Shown one piece after another: positions 6,506 through 14,247 of a stretch of DNA of 16,646 nucleotides; position 1 is the first letter of the stretch; each line of letters starts with the position of its first letter. Made by a program: the position numbers and the translations under genes. The DNA comes from UBA2428 sp002343545 (GTDB taxonomy: Bacteria > Bdellovibrionota > UBA2428), in assembly GCA_937952285.1 (NCBI GenBank), contig CALFZE010000075.1, positions 1-16,646 of the forward strand. Reading direction: 5' to 3'. The notes under the pieces were generated by a model. The model saw nothing but the letters and a program-made list of their open reading frames with translations. It was not told the DNA's origin and searched no databases.

Positions 6506-6514
6506 TCGCTCAGC

Positions 6515-7111
6515 ATGGCATTCGACGCGGTCTTCGTTGGTCTCGGCAATCCCGGCGCGCGCTACGCGATGACCCGCCACAACGTCGGCTTCATCGCGCT
6601 CGACGTCTTGGCGCAAGAGCTTCGCTCCCGCTTCGAAACCGACTCGACCGCCGCCAAAAAATACAAAGCCCACCTCACCGAGCTGGAGTGGGATGGCCAA
6701 CGACTCTTGCTGATGAAACCGCAGACCTTCATGAATTTGTCGGGCGAATCGGTGCGCGCGCTTTACGAGCGTCAGAGCGATCTCAAAACGAAACCGCTCA
6801 TCGTTTTCCAGGACGAGGTCGACATTCCCTTCGGACGTGTCCGCGTGAAACTCGGCGGCGGCGACGCCGGTCACAACGGACTCCGTAGTCTGCGCGCCTG
6901 CCTCGGACACGGCGATTTCTACCGAATTCGGATGGGGGTCGGGAAGCCTCCGACGGGTTCCTCCGTCCAACTCGCCGACCACGTCTTGATGCCCTTCCGG
7001 AGGGACGAACAGGACACATTGATCTCCCTCGTGGAAGGGAGCCTGGCCGTCGCGAGTACTCTCCTCAAGGAGGGCCTTGCCAAAGCCCAGGAACGCGCCG
7101 CAAAGGTTTAA
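6515..7111 (+). CDS. pth: Peptidyl-tRNA hydrolase
   Basis: Cleaves peptidyl-tRNA released by stalled ribosomes, recycling tRNA; essential in most bacteria. The 198-residue product has standard length. The motifs are canonical: VGLGNPGARYAMTRHNVG with Asn12 and catalytic His22, KPQTFMNLSG with the substrate-binding Asn, the VFQDEVDIPFG block with the Asp that supports His22, and GGGDAGHNGLRS with the second binding Asn. The start MAFDAVFVGLGNPG at 6515 places the catalytic residues as in E. coli Pth; an earlier in-frame start would lie within the rplY terminator and is rejected. The gene is followed 53 bases later by ychF, a frequent partner. Confidence 0.98.
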   Translation: MAFDAVFVGLGNPGARYAMTRHNVGFIALDVLAQELRSRFETDSTAAKKYKAHLTELEWDGQRLLLMKPQTFMNLSGESVRALYERQSDLKTKPLIVFQDEVDIPFGRVRVKLGGGDAGHNGLRSLRACLGHGDFYRIRMGVGKPPTGSSVQLADHVLMPFRRDEQDTLISLVEGSLAVASTLLKEGLAKAQERAAKV

Positions 7112-7164
7112 GACCGGGCTCCGCGACGCTTGCTTGGGGCGCGGCTCCGTGCGAGCTTTCGGGC

Positions 7165-8274
7165 ATGGCTCTTCAGTGCGGAATCGTCGGTCTCCCGAAC
7201 GTCGGCAAATCCACCCTTTTCAATGCGCTCTCCTCGACGGCGAAAGCGCAAGCGGCGAACTACCCGTTCTGCACGATCGACCCGAACGTGGGGATCGTCG
7301 AAGTTCCCGACAAGCGCTTGCAGAAGCTCACCGAACTCGTCAAACCCAAGAAAACCGTGCCGACCTCGACGGAGTTCGTCGACATCGCCGGCCTCGTGAA
7401 GGGCGCGAGCAAAGGCGAAGGACTCGGCAACCAGTTCCTCGGCCACATCAAGAGCTGCCACGCCGTCGCGCACGTCGTGCGCTGCTTCGACGACGGCGAC
7501 GTCGTGCACGTGAACGGCAGCGTCGACCCGATCCGCGACATCGAGATCATCGATACCGAACTCATGCTCGCGGACCTCGCGAACGTCGACAAGAAGCTCG
7601 ACCGCACCGCCAAGATCGCGAAATCCGGCGACAAGGTCGGCATCGCCACGATGGACGTGCTCAAGCGCGTCAAGGCCGCGCTCGAAGACGGCAAGCCGGT
7701 GCGTTCGGTCACGCTCTCCGAAAACGATCTAGAGCTCATCAAAGATCTTCAGCTCATCACCCAAAAGCCCTTCCTCTTCGTCGGCAATATCGACGAGCGC
7801 ACGGCGGGCTCGGGTTCCGAAATGAAGAATCCCCACTACCTTCGCCTGCTCGAATACGCACAAAAGGTCGGCGCCCAGGCGATCCCGATCTGCGCGAAGG
7901 TTGAGGCCGAAGTGCAGGAACTCGACGCTTCCGAACGCAAAGCCTTCCTGACGGATCTCGGCATCGAGCAGTCCGGCCTCGATAAGCTCATCGCCGCCGC
8001 ATACCGTCTCCTCGGGCTTTCGACCTACTTCACCGCGGGCGTGCAAGAAGTCCGCGCGTGGACGATCCAAACGGGCTGGAAGGCCCCGCAAGCCGCGGGC
8101 GTCATCCACTCCGACTTCGAGCGCGGTTTCATTTGCGTCGAGACCTTCGCCTACGACGACATCGTTCGTCTGGGCAGCGAAGCGAAGGTCAAGGAAGCCG
8201 GGCTCCTGCGCACGGAAGGCCGCGAATACATCGTCAAGGACGGCGACGTCCTTCACTTCCGCTTCAACGTCTGA
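7165..8274 (+). CDS. ychF: Redox-regulated ATPase YchF (Obg-family P-loop protein)
   Basis: A universally conserved, ribosome-associated P-loop protein of the Obg family that prefers ATP to GTP and is linked to translation and oxidative-stress responses. The 369-residue product is close to the usual 363. G1 is GLPNVGKST (9-17), the G3 region is DIAGLVKGASKGEGLGNQFL (73-92), and the G4 site is NIDE (208-211) rather than NKxD, the change that explains ATP preference in YchF. A coiled, helical insert at about 135-200 and a C-terminal TGS domain (about 287-369, with AGVIHSDFERGFI at 311-323) complete it. No convincing Shine-Dalgarno precedes ATG 7165; it probably depends on the pth transcript. 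Confidence 0.98.
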   Translation: MALQCGIVGLPNVGKSTLFNALSSTAKAQAANYPFCTIDPNVGIVEVPDKRLQKLTELVKPKKTVPTSTEFVDIAGLVKGASKGEGLGNQFLGHIKSCHAVAHVVRCFDDGDVVHVNGSVDPIRDIEIIDTELMLADLANVDKKLDRTAKIAKSGDKVGIATMDVLKRVKAALEDGKPVRSVTLSENDLELIKDLQLITQKPFLFVGNIDERTAGSGSEMKNPHYLRLLEYAQKVGAQAIPICAKVEAEVQELDASERKAFLTDLGIEQSGLDKLIAAAYRLLGLSTYFTAGVQEVRAWTIQTGWKAPQAAGVIHSDFERGFICVETFAYDDIVRLGSEAKVKEAGLLRTEGREYIVKDGDVLHFRFNV

Positions 8275-8282
8275 CGGACGCC

Positions 8283-9434
8283 GTGCTTCGTCGCCGATTC
8301 CCTCGCGACTGGGCACGGGTTCTCTTCGGCGTCCTGGCGTTCGGCATCGCCCCCCGCGAGGCCCGCGCGAATCTCGAAGAAAAGACTTGGGTCTTTCACG
8401 CGCCGACGCGCGATCTGCGCGTGCCCCGTCGCGGCGGTCTGCGCGGCACGCCGCTCGTCGCGATCGACGACCTGCTTCGTCCCCTCAACCTCGCCTTCAC
8501 GAAAGACTACGCGCGCGGACGCCTGCGCATCGAGGATCCCGAGTCGGGACGTCACGCGCTCTTCGTCGTGGGCGAAAAATCCGTCGCGACGAGCTTCGGC
8601 CCCCGGGACCTTTCGCGCCGGGTGCGGCTCGAACCCAAAACGCGGCTCTTCCTGGCTCCCCTCGAGATCGCCGATCGCGTCCTCTTGCCCCTGCTCACGG
8701 GAGTCGCGCCGGTGCGTCCGCACGCGACCCCGCCGAAGCTGGGCGAACCGAAACGCCCGCTCGTCGTGCTCGACCCCGGGCACGGGGGCAACGATCACGG
8801 AGCTTCCGTCTCGCTCGGCGCCGCCGGGCATTTGCGCGAGAAGGATCTGACGCTCGAGATCGCCCGCGACCTGCGCACGCGGCTCGAGAAGCGCGGGGTC
8901 TCGGTCTGGCTGACCCGCGAGAACGACGCCTACATGACGCTTCCCGAGCGCTCGCGCTTCGCGAACGCGGGCAAAGCGGCGCTCTTCGTTTCGCTCCACC
9001 TGAACGCCGAGGTGCGCGGGAAGCGCCAAGGCTACGAGCTCTACGTGCTTTCGCTCGAAGCGGGCGAGGCCGGCGTGCGCCAGTCCATCGCGAGCGAGAA
9101 CCAGATCATTCCCGAGGACCACGGCGAAGACGTCGAGAAGGTGCTCGCCGACCTGCGGATGTCGGGGAACTTCGAGCGTTCGCTTTCGCTCGCCAAGGCC
9201 CTCCAGGCCTCGCTGAAAACGAAGGCGACGGCCTCGGCGCGCCCCGTTCAGGTCGGGCCTTTCTACGTGCTCTACGGCGCCGAAATGCCTTCGGTGCTCT
9301 GGGAAATGGGCTTCCTCACGCACGCCGCGGAGCGCCGGGCCCTTTCGGATCCTAAAGTTCGGCAGGGCTGGCTCGAAGCCGCCGCGGAAGCCTTGGCGAA
9401 AGCCGCGCTCAGTGGCAGAGTGCCGAGCCCATGA
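8283..9434 (+). CDS. Secreted N-acetylmuramoyl-L-alanine amidase (Amidase_3)
   Basis: A zinc amidase that cuts the bond between MurNAc and the peptide stem in the periplasm, used in cell separation and wall turnover. The GTG start at 8283, nine bases after the ychF stop, gives a signal peptide (VLFGVLAFGIAPREARA, cleavage near Ala29) and a 383-residue product. Residues 55-140 look like a copper-amine-oxidase-N-type beta domain that often precedes these enzymes. Residues 158-375 form the Amidase_3 domain: DPGHGGND with His167, REKDLTLEIA with Glu186, SLHLNA with His239 as zinc ligands, and LWEMGFLTH with catalytic Glu341. Residues 275-300 (EDHGEDVEKVLADLRM) may be the inhibitory helix seen in AmiC-like enzymes that need an activator. 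The stop overlaps rph as ATGA, which couples the two. Confidence 0.95.
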   Translation: MLRRRFPRDWARVLFGVLAFGIAPREARANLEEKTWVFHAPTRDLRVPRRGGLRGTPLVAIDDLLRPLNLAFTKDYARGRLRIEDPESGRHALFVVGEKSVATSFGPRDLSRRVRLEPKTRLFLAPLEIADRVLLPLLTGVAPVRPHATPPKLGEPKRPLVVLDPGHGGNDHGASVSLGAAGHLREKDLTLEIARDLRTRLEKRGVSVWLTRENDAYMTLPERSRFANAGKAALFVSLHLNAEVRGKRQGYELYVLSLEAGEAGVRQSIASENQIIPEDHGEDVEKVLADLRMSGNFERSLSLAKALQASLKTKATASARPVQVGPFYVLYGAEMPSVLWEMGFLTHAAERRALSDPKVRQGWLEAAAEALAKAALSGRVPSP

Positions 9435-10171
9435 CGAGCCTCAAGCGATCCTTCGACCGCCCGCCCGAGGGCCTCCGCCCCATCACGATCGAGCCCCACT
9501 ACTACGACTACGCGGAAGGATCGTGCCTCGTCGCCTTCGGGAACACGCAAGTCGTCTGCGTCGCCACGGTCGAAGAGAACCTCCCCCCCTACCTGCGCGG
9601 CAAGGGCCAAGGTTGGGTCACCGCCGAATACAACATGCTCCCGCGCTCGAGCCCCGAACGCATCAAGCGCGAGCGCGACCGCGTCGGCGGCCGCACGCAC
9701 GAGATCCAACGGCTCATCGGCCGCACGCTCCGCAGCCTCACCCGCCTGGAGCTCCTCGGCGAGCGTCAGATCATGGTGGACTGCGACGTGCTGCGCGCCG
9801 ACGGCGGCACGCGCACCGCGAGCATCACGGGCGCCTTCGTCGCGCTGACCCTGGCCGTCCGCCACCTCGCCAAGATCGGCAAGCTGAGCCCGAACCGCGC
9901 CTTCCCCATCAACGACTACGTCTCGGCCGTTTCGGTCGGGATGGTCAAAGGCGTTCCCGTCCTGGACCTCGACTACGTCGAGGACTCCGCGGCCGAGACC
10001 GACATGAACCTCGTCATGACCTCGGACGGACGCATCGTCGAGATCCAGGGCACGGCCGAGCGCGACCCCTTCACGACCGAGCAGTTCAACGCCATGCTGG
10101 CGCTGGGGCGCGCGGGTTGCGAAGGCCTTTGCCAAATGCAACGGCAGATCCTCGGACCCTTGGGCTGGTAA
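9431..10171 (+). CDS. rph: Ribonuclease PH
   Basis: A phosphorolytic 3'-5' exoribonuclease that trims tRNA precursors and helps degrade structured RNA. The 246-residue length is standard. Hallmarks are the N-terminal LRPITIEPHYYDYAEGSCLV, GWVTAEYNMLPRSS (61-74), GGRTHEIQRLIGRTLR (86-101) carrying the phosphate-binding arginines, DCDVLRADGGTRTASITGA (117-135) and DLDYVEDSAAETDMNLVMT near residues 177-195, with active-site acidic residues. Nothing is missing, so it should be an active hexameric enzyme, unlike the truncated form in E. coli K-12. It overlaps the amidase by four bases and stops four bases before rdgB. Pairing of rph with rdgB is frequent in bacteria. Confidence 0.98.
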   Translation: MTSLKRSFDRPPEGLRPITIEPHYYDYAEGSCLVAFGNTQVVCVATVEENLPPYLRGKGQGWVTAEYNMLPRSSPERIKRERDRVGGRTHEIQRLIGRTLRSLTRLELLGERQIMVDCDVLRADGGTRTASITGAFVALTLAVRHLAKIGKLSPNRAFPINDYVSAVSVGMVKGVPVLDLDYVEDSAAETDMNLVMTSDGRIVEIQGTAERDPFTTEQFNAMLALGRAGCEGLCQMQRQILGPLGW

Positions 10172-10175
10172 GCCC

Positions 10176-10787
10176 GTGTCCCGGATCCGCACGCTTTACG
10201 TCGCGACGTCGAACGCGGGCAAAGTCCGCGAGATGGCGCCGCTCGCACGGCCCTTGCTCGAAGCTTTGCGTGCGGCCGACGCCCGTCTCGTCGCCCGCGC
10301 CGCGCGCGAGGCCGAGGAAACGGGCGAGACCTTCGCCGCGAACGCGTGGATCAAGGCCGAGGCCTTGGCGAGCGAGCTCCGCGCCGAGGGCGAGGCGGAT
10401 TACGCCGTGCTCGCGGACGATTCGGGGCTCAGCGTGGAAGCGCTCGGCGGGCGACCGGGCGTGCACTCGGCGCGTTACGCGGGGCCCAACGCGAGCGCCG
10501 AAGCCCACGTGCAAAAACTCCTCGCGGAGCTGGGCGAACGGGACGAGCGGAGCGCCCGCTTCGTTTGCCATTTGGCGCTGCTCCTCGCCGACGGCCTTCG
10601 CTTCGAGGCATCGGGCGAATGCGAAGGCGCCATCTCGAAGTCGAGACACGGCGACGGCGGCTTCGGCTACGATCCCGTCTTCCGGCTCGTCGACGGACGC
10701 ACGATGGCCGAGATCCCCGCCGAGGAAAAGAACCTCGTCTCCCACCGCGGGCGGGCCTTCGCCGCGCTCGCGAAGAAAGTCCGCTGA
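10176..10787 (+). CDS. rdgB: Non-canonical purine NTP pyrophosphatase (RdgB/HAM1)
   Basis: Hydrolyses dITP, dXTP, ITP and XTP to monophosphates, keeping deaminated purines out of DNA and RNA. The 203-residue product has the complete family signature: ATSNAGKVREM (10-20), LADDSGLSVEALGGRPGVHSARYAG (79-103) with the general-base aspartate, SKSRHGDGGFGYDPVF (154-169) for base recognition and NLVSHRGRAF (186-195). The start is a GTG at 10176, four bases after the rph stop; no strong Shine-Dalgarno is seen, which suggests coupling. Its TGA overlaps the nth ATG by one base (TGATG). Together with nth it forms a small nucleic-acid-sanitation pair. Confidence 0.97.
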   Translation: MSRIRTLYVATSNAGKVREMAPLARPLLEALRAADARLVARAAREAEETGETFAANAWIKAEALASELRAEGEADYAVLADDSGLSVEALGGRPGVHSARYAGPNASAEAHVQKLLAELGERDERSARFVCHLALLLADGLRFEASGECEGAISKSRHGDGGFGYDPVFRLVDGRTMAEIPAEEKNLVSHRGRAFAALAKKVR

Positions 10788-11473
10788 TGCCGCCGAAGGC
10801 TCGCGTGACGGAAGCCGTTCGCGCCCGGGCGCGCGAGGCGATCGAACGCCTGCTCGCCGAGTTCCCGAACGCCCGCACCGCGCTCGACTACGCGACGCCC
10901 TACCAACTGCTCATCGCGACGATCCTCAGCGCGCAGTGCACGGACGAGCGCGTGAACAAGACGACTCCCGCGCTCTTCGCCGCCGCGCCCGACGCGCCCT
11001 CGATGCTGGGCCTGGGCCTCGAGCGCGTGCGCGAGCTCATCCGGAGCATCAACTTCTTCAATAACAAGGCGCGCAACATCTTGGGCGCCTCCGAACGCCT
11101 CATGGAGCTCCACGGCGGGGAGGTCCCCGACGAACTCGCGAGCCTCGTCGCTTTGCCGGGCGTGGGCCGCAAGACGGCGAACGTCGTGCTTAACGAAGCC
11201 TTCGGCAAGGGCGGCATCGTCGTCGACACCCACGTGCGGCGCGTCGCCAACCGCCTGGGCCTCGTGCGCCGCGCCGACCCCGTCCACGTGGAAGCGGATT
11301 TAGAGGGCGTTATCCCGCGGGAGCACTGGACCCGCATCGCGCATCTTTTTATTCTGCACGGAAGAAAAACGTGCAAGGCCCTGCGTCCCCTTTGCGGGGA
11401 ATGCCCGCTGGAAGACCTTTGCCCGTCCTCGGGAAAGAAGGCGAACGCTTGGAAGGATCGTCTCAAGATCTGA
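10787..11473 (+). CDS. nth: Endonuclease III, DNA glycosylase/AP lyase
   Basis: Removes oxidised pyrimidines from DNA and nicks the abasic site in base excision repair. The 228-residue product is slightly longer than E. coli Nth (211), mostly at the N-terminus. Visible features are SAQCTDERVNK (48-58), the helix-hairpin-helix LPGVGRKTANVVL (123-135) with catalytic Lys129, VDTHVRRVANRLGL with catalytic Asp147, and a 4Fe-4S cluster motif C-x6-C-x2-C-x5-C at residues 196, 203, 206 and 212. All key residues are present. It is coupled to rdgB by TGATG and its 3' end is overlapped by the EamA gene by 25 bases. Confidence 0.97.
   Translation: MPPKARVTEAVRARAREAIERLLAEFPNARTALDYATPYQLLIATILSAQCTDERVNKTTPALFAAAPDAPSMLGLGLERVRELIRSINFFNNKARNILGASERLMELHGGEVPDELASLVALPGVGRKTANVVLNEAFGKGGIVVDTHVRRVANRLGLVRRADPVHVEADLEGVIPREHWTRIAHLFILHGRKTCKALRPLCGECPLEDLCPSSGKKANAWKDRLKI
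11437..11441 (+). promoter_or_regulatory. GAAGG Shine-Dalgarno supporting the TTG start at 11449
   Basis: GAAGG stands 7 bases before an in-frame TTG inside the end of nth. It favours TTG 11449 over the ATG at 11401, which would give a 73-base overlap and an unusually long polar N-terminus for this transporter family. Confidence 0.5.
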
Positions 11474-12396
11474 AGACCTCGGGCTTTTGGGCGGCGGCCT
11501 TGGCCCTCGCGGGCGTCCAGATCGGCTTCGCGTCGGGCTATCCCATCACGAAGGAGCTGCTCGCCTTTTTCGATCCGCTCTACTGGTCGACACTACGGGC
11601 GGTCATCGCGACCGTCGTTTTTTGGGCGCTCTGCCGTGCGCGCGGCATCCCGCTTCGTCCCAAGGCGAGCCACGGAAGGCTCGTGCTGCTGTCGATGCTC
11701 GGGGTCACGCTCAACCAGGTCTTCTTCGCGCTCGGCCTGGAGCGCTCGACGCCGACGGAGGCGGCCTTCATCTGCACGAGCATTCCCGTTTGGGTCTACC
11801 TCACGGCGCTCGTCATCGGGAACGAACGCGTCGACTGGCGAAGGCTCGTCGGCATCGGCACGGCCATCGGCGGGATCTGGATGCTCTTCGGGCGTCCGCA
11901 GGGCGCCGCGAGTTTCTTTAACTTCGCCAACGCGGCCGTCTACGGCCTCTACGTCGCGCTCGCCTGGCGCGAAATGCGCTCGCACCACCCTTTCGCGCTG
12001 CTCTTCTGGCTCTTCCTCTACGGCGGCGCCGCGATGGCCCTCGCTTCGGCCGTCCTCTCTTTCGCGGGCCTCGCGAGGGTTGAGACGCTCACGTCGCTCG
12101 GCGACGCCGCCCTCTGGTGGCGCGCGGCTTACCTCGTGGGCGTCGGCACCGTGCTGACCTACGCCTGCAACGCCTACGCCGCCCGACGCTTTCCGGCCTC
12201 GGTCATCGGCGTCGCGATCACCGCGCAGCCCTTGCTTACGGCCGCGCTCGAACGCCTTCTCTATCGACAAGCGCTCGACGCGCGACTCGGCGCCGCCGGC
12301 GCGCTCATCTGCGGAGGCGTCGCCCTCTCGAGCCTCGCCGCGATCCCCCGCCGCAAGCGCGACGATCCGCCCACGAAAGGAAAGCTTTCCGTATGA
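11449..12396 (+). CDS. EamA/DMT-superfamily membrane transporter
   Basis: A 315-residue inner-membrane protein of the drug/metabolite transporter superfamily with two EamA repeats, about ten membrane helices. The first repeat begins FWAAALALAGVQIGFASGYPITKELLAFFDPLYWSTLRAVIAT, split here only for description, and shows the family features of a helix-1 proline and an R in helix 2; the segment ALGLERSTPTEAAFICTSIPVW and the glycine-rich GIGTAIGGIWMLFG are typical of the end of the first repeat. The second repeat ends GALICGGVALSSLAAIPRRK. Substrate cannot be told; relatives export amino acids, metabolites or drugs. The chosen TTG start is uncertain by about 16 codons. It overlaps nth by 25 bases and the next gene by ATGA, so it belongs to the same transcript. 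Confidence 0.87.
   Translation: MEGSSQDLKTSGFWAAALALAGVQIGFASGYPITKELLAFFDPLYWSTLRAVIATVVFWALCRARGIPLRPKASHGRLVLLSMLGVTLNQVFFALGLERSTPTEAAFICTSIPVWVYLTALVIGNERVDWRRLVGIGTAIGGIWMLFGRPQGAASFFNFANAAVYGLYVALAWREMRSHHPFALLFWLFLYGGAAMALASAVLSFAGLARVETLTSLGDAALWWRAAYLVGVGTVLTYACNAYAARRFPASVIGVAITAQPLLTAALERLLYRQALDARLGAAGALICGGVALSSLAAIPRRKRDDPPTKGKLSV
12379..12390. repeat. Perfect 12-base palindrome at the ribosome site of the thioredoxin-fold gene
   Basis: GGAAAGCTTTCC is its own reverse complement and includes the AAAGGA-like Shine-Dalgarno region before the ATG at 12393. It may be chance or a small binding site. Confidence 0.4.
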
Positions 12397-14228
12397 ATTT
12401 CTCCCGCTTTGCTCTCGGCCTCTCGGTCGCCCTCGCGACGCCCGCCGGGGCCGCCGATTTCGCGAAGTACGCCTTCGACTATTTTGACCGGCACGGGCTC
12501 GCGAAGGGGGAGCGCACGAACCCGGCCACGCCCGACGCCGAGGTCCCGCTCGCCAAGTTCGACGAAGGCGAAACGAAGGCCGTGCTCGACCTCTACCGCG
12601 CTTCGCTCCCGTCCAAGGCCACGCGCTGGACGACCCAAACGATCCTGAGCGGGTACACGCTACCCCAGGCGCCGACGGGGGCGCGCTTCGACAACGAAAC
12701 CCTCGTCCGCGCCTACGACGGAAAACGGCTCCTCGGCACCTTCCGTCCCGTCGCGACGACGACCGGCTGCGACTCCGGCTGCCTGCCCGTCGTCTTTCAC
12801 CTCTCGCTCACGGACAAAGGGCAGGTCAAGGCGATCCTCGAAGATCCGCGTTCGCCGCTCACGAAGATCCATCACCAGCCGCTTTCCGCGGCCGAAAAGA
12901 AAAAGCTGCTCTCCATCGCGCGCGAGCTCCCGAAGGGCCTCGATTGGATCGACGGAAACGCCGGGCTCGCGGATGCCCGCGGCGCGTTTCCGCCCTCGAC
13001 CTGGTCCCCCTTGCGGGGAAGCCTCGTCGAAGGCGCCGCCTACACGAGCTACCGCGTCTACGAAGCTTCTCTCGGCGCGCGCCTGGCCCTTTCGAAGGCC
13101 GCGAGAAGCGCGCGCGACAAGGAACTCGACGCCGAGCGGACGGAGGAGGGCACCTGGTTGCGAGCCGCGAATCCCGAGGAGCTTCGCAAGCGTCTCTTCG
13201 CCACGGCCGAGGCCGTCCCGCCGCCCGTCCCCACCCCGGCGCTCCGTGCGGCTTACCGCCACGTCGGCCCGGCCATCGCGTGGCTCGGGAGCCAAGACCG
13301 GCTCAGCTTGAAGGAAGCCAACGACCTGCTCGGAAAACTCGGCGGCTGGCAGCGCGAGCGGCGCGCGGACCTCATGTCGCTCTACCGCGAACTCCTGCGC
13401 ACGCCGCGTACGCGACCGTGGGTCGCGGCGTTCCTCGCCCAAAAGACCTTTCCCTTCGAGCCCGAAAACCTGCGCCGGCTCTACGCCGAACTCGCCTCCG
13501 CGCAAGCGCCGACGCTCGCGCCGGAAGATTGGCTCACCGAGGATCTCGCGGGAGATCCCGGATTGCTTACGGTCGCGATCGAGCGGAATCGCGACGTGAA
13601 GGGCCGGGAAGACCTCGTCGTCGCGCTCGAAGCCACGCGGGCCCTCCGCTACCCTCGGCTGGACGCCGCGCGCGCCTGGCTTCGCTCTCCCGCCGCCGCC
13701 TCGAAGAAAGGGCGCGAAGCGAGCGCGAAGGCCGCCGAGCTCGAGCGCAACCGCTGGCGCCAGAAGCTCGCGCCGACCCCGCGTCCCTTCCCCAAGCTCC
13801 AGGCGCGCAACGCGAGCGACGCGAAGATCGTCGAACTTCCCCGTCCCGACCCCGTGCGGCTCTACGTCTTCTTCGCCGCCTGGTGCCCGCATTGCCTCGA
13901 GACCGTGGGTAAATGGAGCCGCGCCGGATGGAAGGAATCGACGTGGAAGCGCGTTCAGCTCGTCGAGATCCACCCGGGCGACCGCAGCGTGGCCGACTTC
14001 TGCAAGGAGACGCAGCTGCCGGCCGAAGTCTGCGGACGCATCGTGAAGCTGGGGGATCTCCGGCAGTCCCCCGAGGTCCAAGCCGTGTTGGGCGTGGAGG
14101 GGATTCCGTACCTCATCGCGACGAACGGCCGCGGGCAGATCCGTTTCGAGAACCTTCGGCTGCCGAGCGCCGAAGGCGCCGACCCCGAGCGGGAACTGCT
14201 GACCGCGCTCGAGGTCGCCGAACCTTAG
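12393..14228 (+). CDS. Large exported protein with C-terminal thioredoxin-like domain
   Basis: A 611-residue exported protein. MNFSRFALGLSVALATPAGA is a signal peptide with cleavage near Ala20 or Ala21. Residues 22-235 are a distinct N-terminal domain; GCDSGCLPVVFHLSLTDKGQ (125-144) and GAAYTSYRVYEAS (214-226) loosely recall FMN-binding (NosR/RnfG-like) domains, where a SGATxTS block accepts flavin, but this is a weak resemblance. Residues 240-460 are charged and helical with no recognised family. Residues 475-605 are a thioredoxin fold: YVFFAAWCPHC with the CxxC Cys498/Cys501, and the cis-proline in GIPYL (Pro572). It is likely periplasmic, acting in disulfide exchange or redox transfer. It overlaps the EamA gene by ATGA and is the last gene of the run; no terminator is seen in the 19-base convergent gap. 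Confidence 0.82.
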   Translation: MNFSRFALGLSVALATPAGAADFAKYAFDYFDRHGLAKGERTNPATPDAEVPLAKFDEGETKAVLDLYRASLPSKATRWTTQTILSGYTLPQAPTGARFDNETLVRAYDGKRLLGTFRPVATTTGCDSGCLPVVFHLSLTDKGQVKAILEDPRSPLTKIHHQPLSAAEKKKLLSIARELPKGLDWIDGNAGLADARGAFPPSTWSPLRGSLVEGAAYTSYRVYEASLGARLALSKAARSARDKELDAERTEEGTWLRAANPEELRKRLFATAEAVPPPVPTPALRAAYRHVGPAIAWLGSQDRLSLKEANDLLGKLGGWQRERRADLMSLYRELLRTPRTRPWVAAFLAQKTFPFEPENLRRLYAELASAQAPTLAPEDWLTEDLAGDPGLLTVAIERNRDVKGREDLVVALEATRALRYPRLDAARAWLRSPAAASKKGREASAKAAELERNRWRQKLAPTPRPFPKLQARNASDAKIVELPRPDPVRLYVFFAAWCPHCLETVGKWSRAGWKESTWKRVQLVEIHPGDRSVADFCKETQLPAEVCGRIVKLGDLRQSPEVQAVLGVEGIPYLIATNGRGQIRFENLRLPSAEGADPERELLTALEVAEP

Positions 14229-14247
14229 GCGTAACGGAAAGCCCGGC

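Noticed and set aside
9412..11064. A 550-codon open frame on + overlapping rph, rdgB and nth
   Set aside because: It is a different frame of three certain genes, with arginine- and proline-rich, low-complexity translation.
12660..14081. A 473-codon open frame on - opposite the thioredoxin-fold gene
   Set aside because: The + strand product has a signal peptide, CxxC and cis-Pro; the minus frame has no start signal or recognisable domain.
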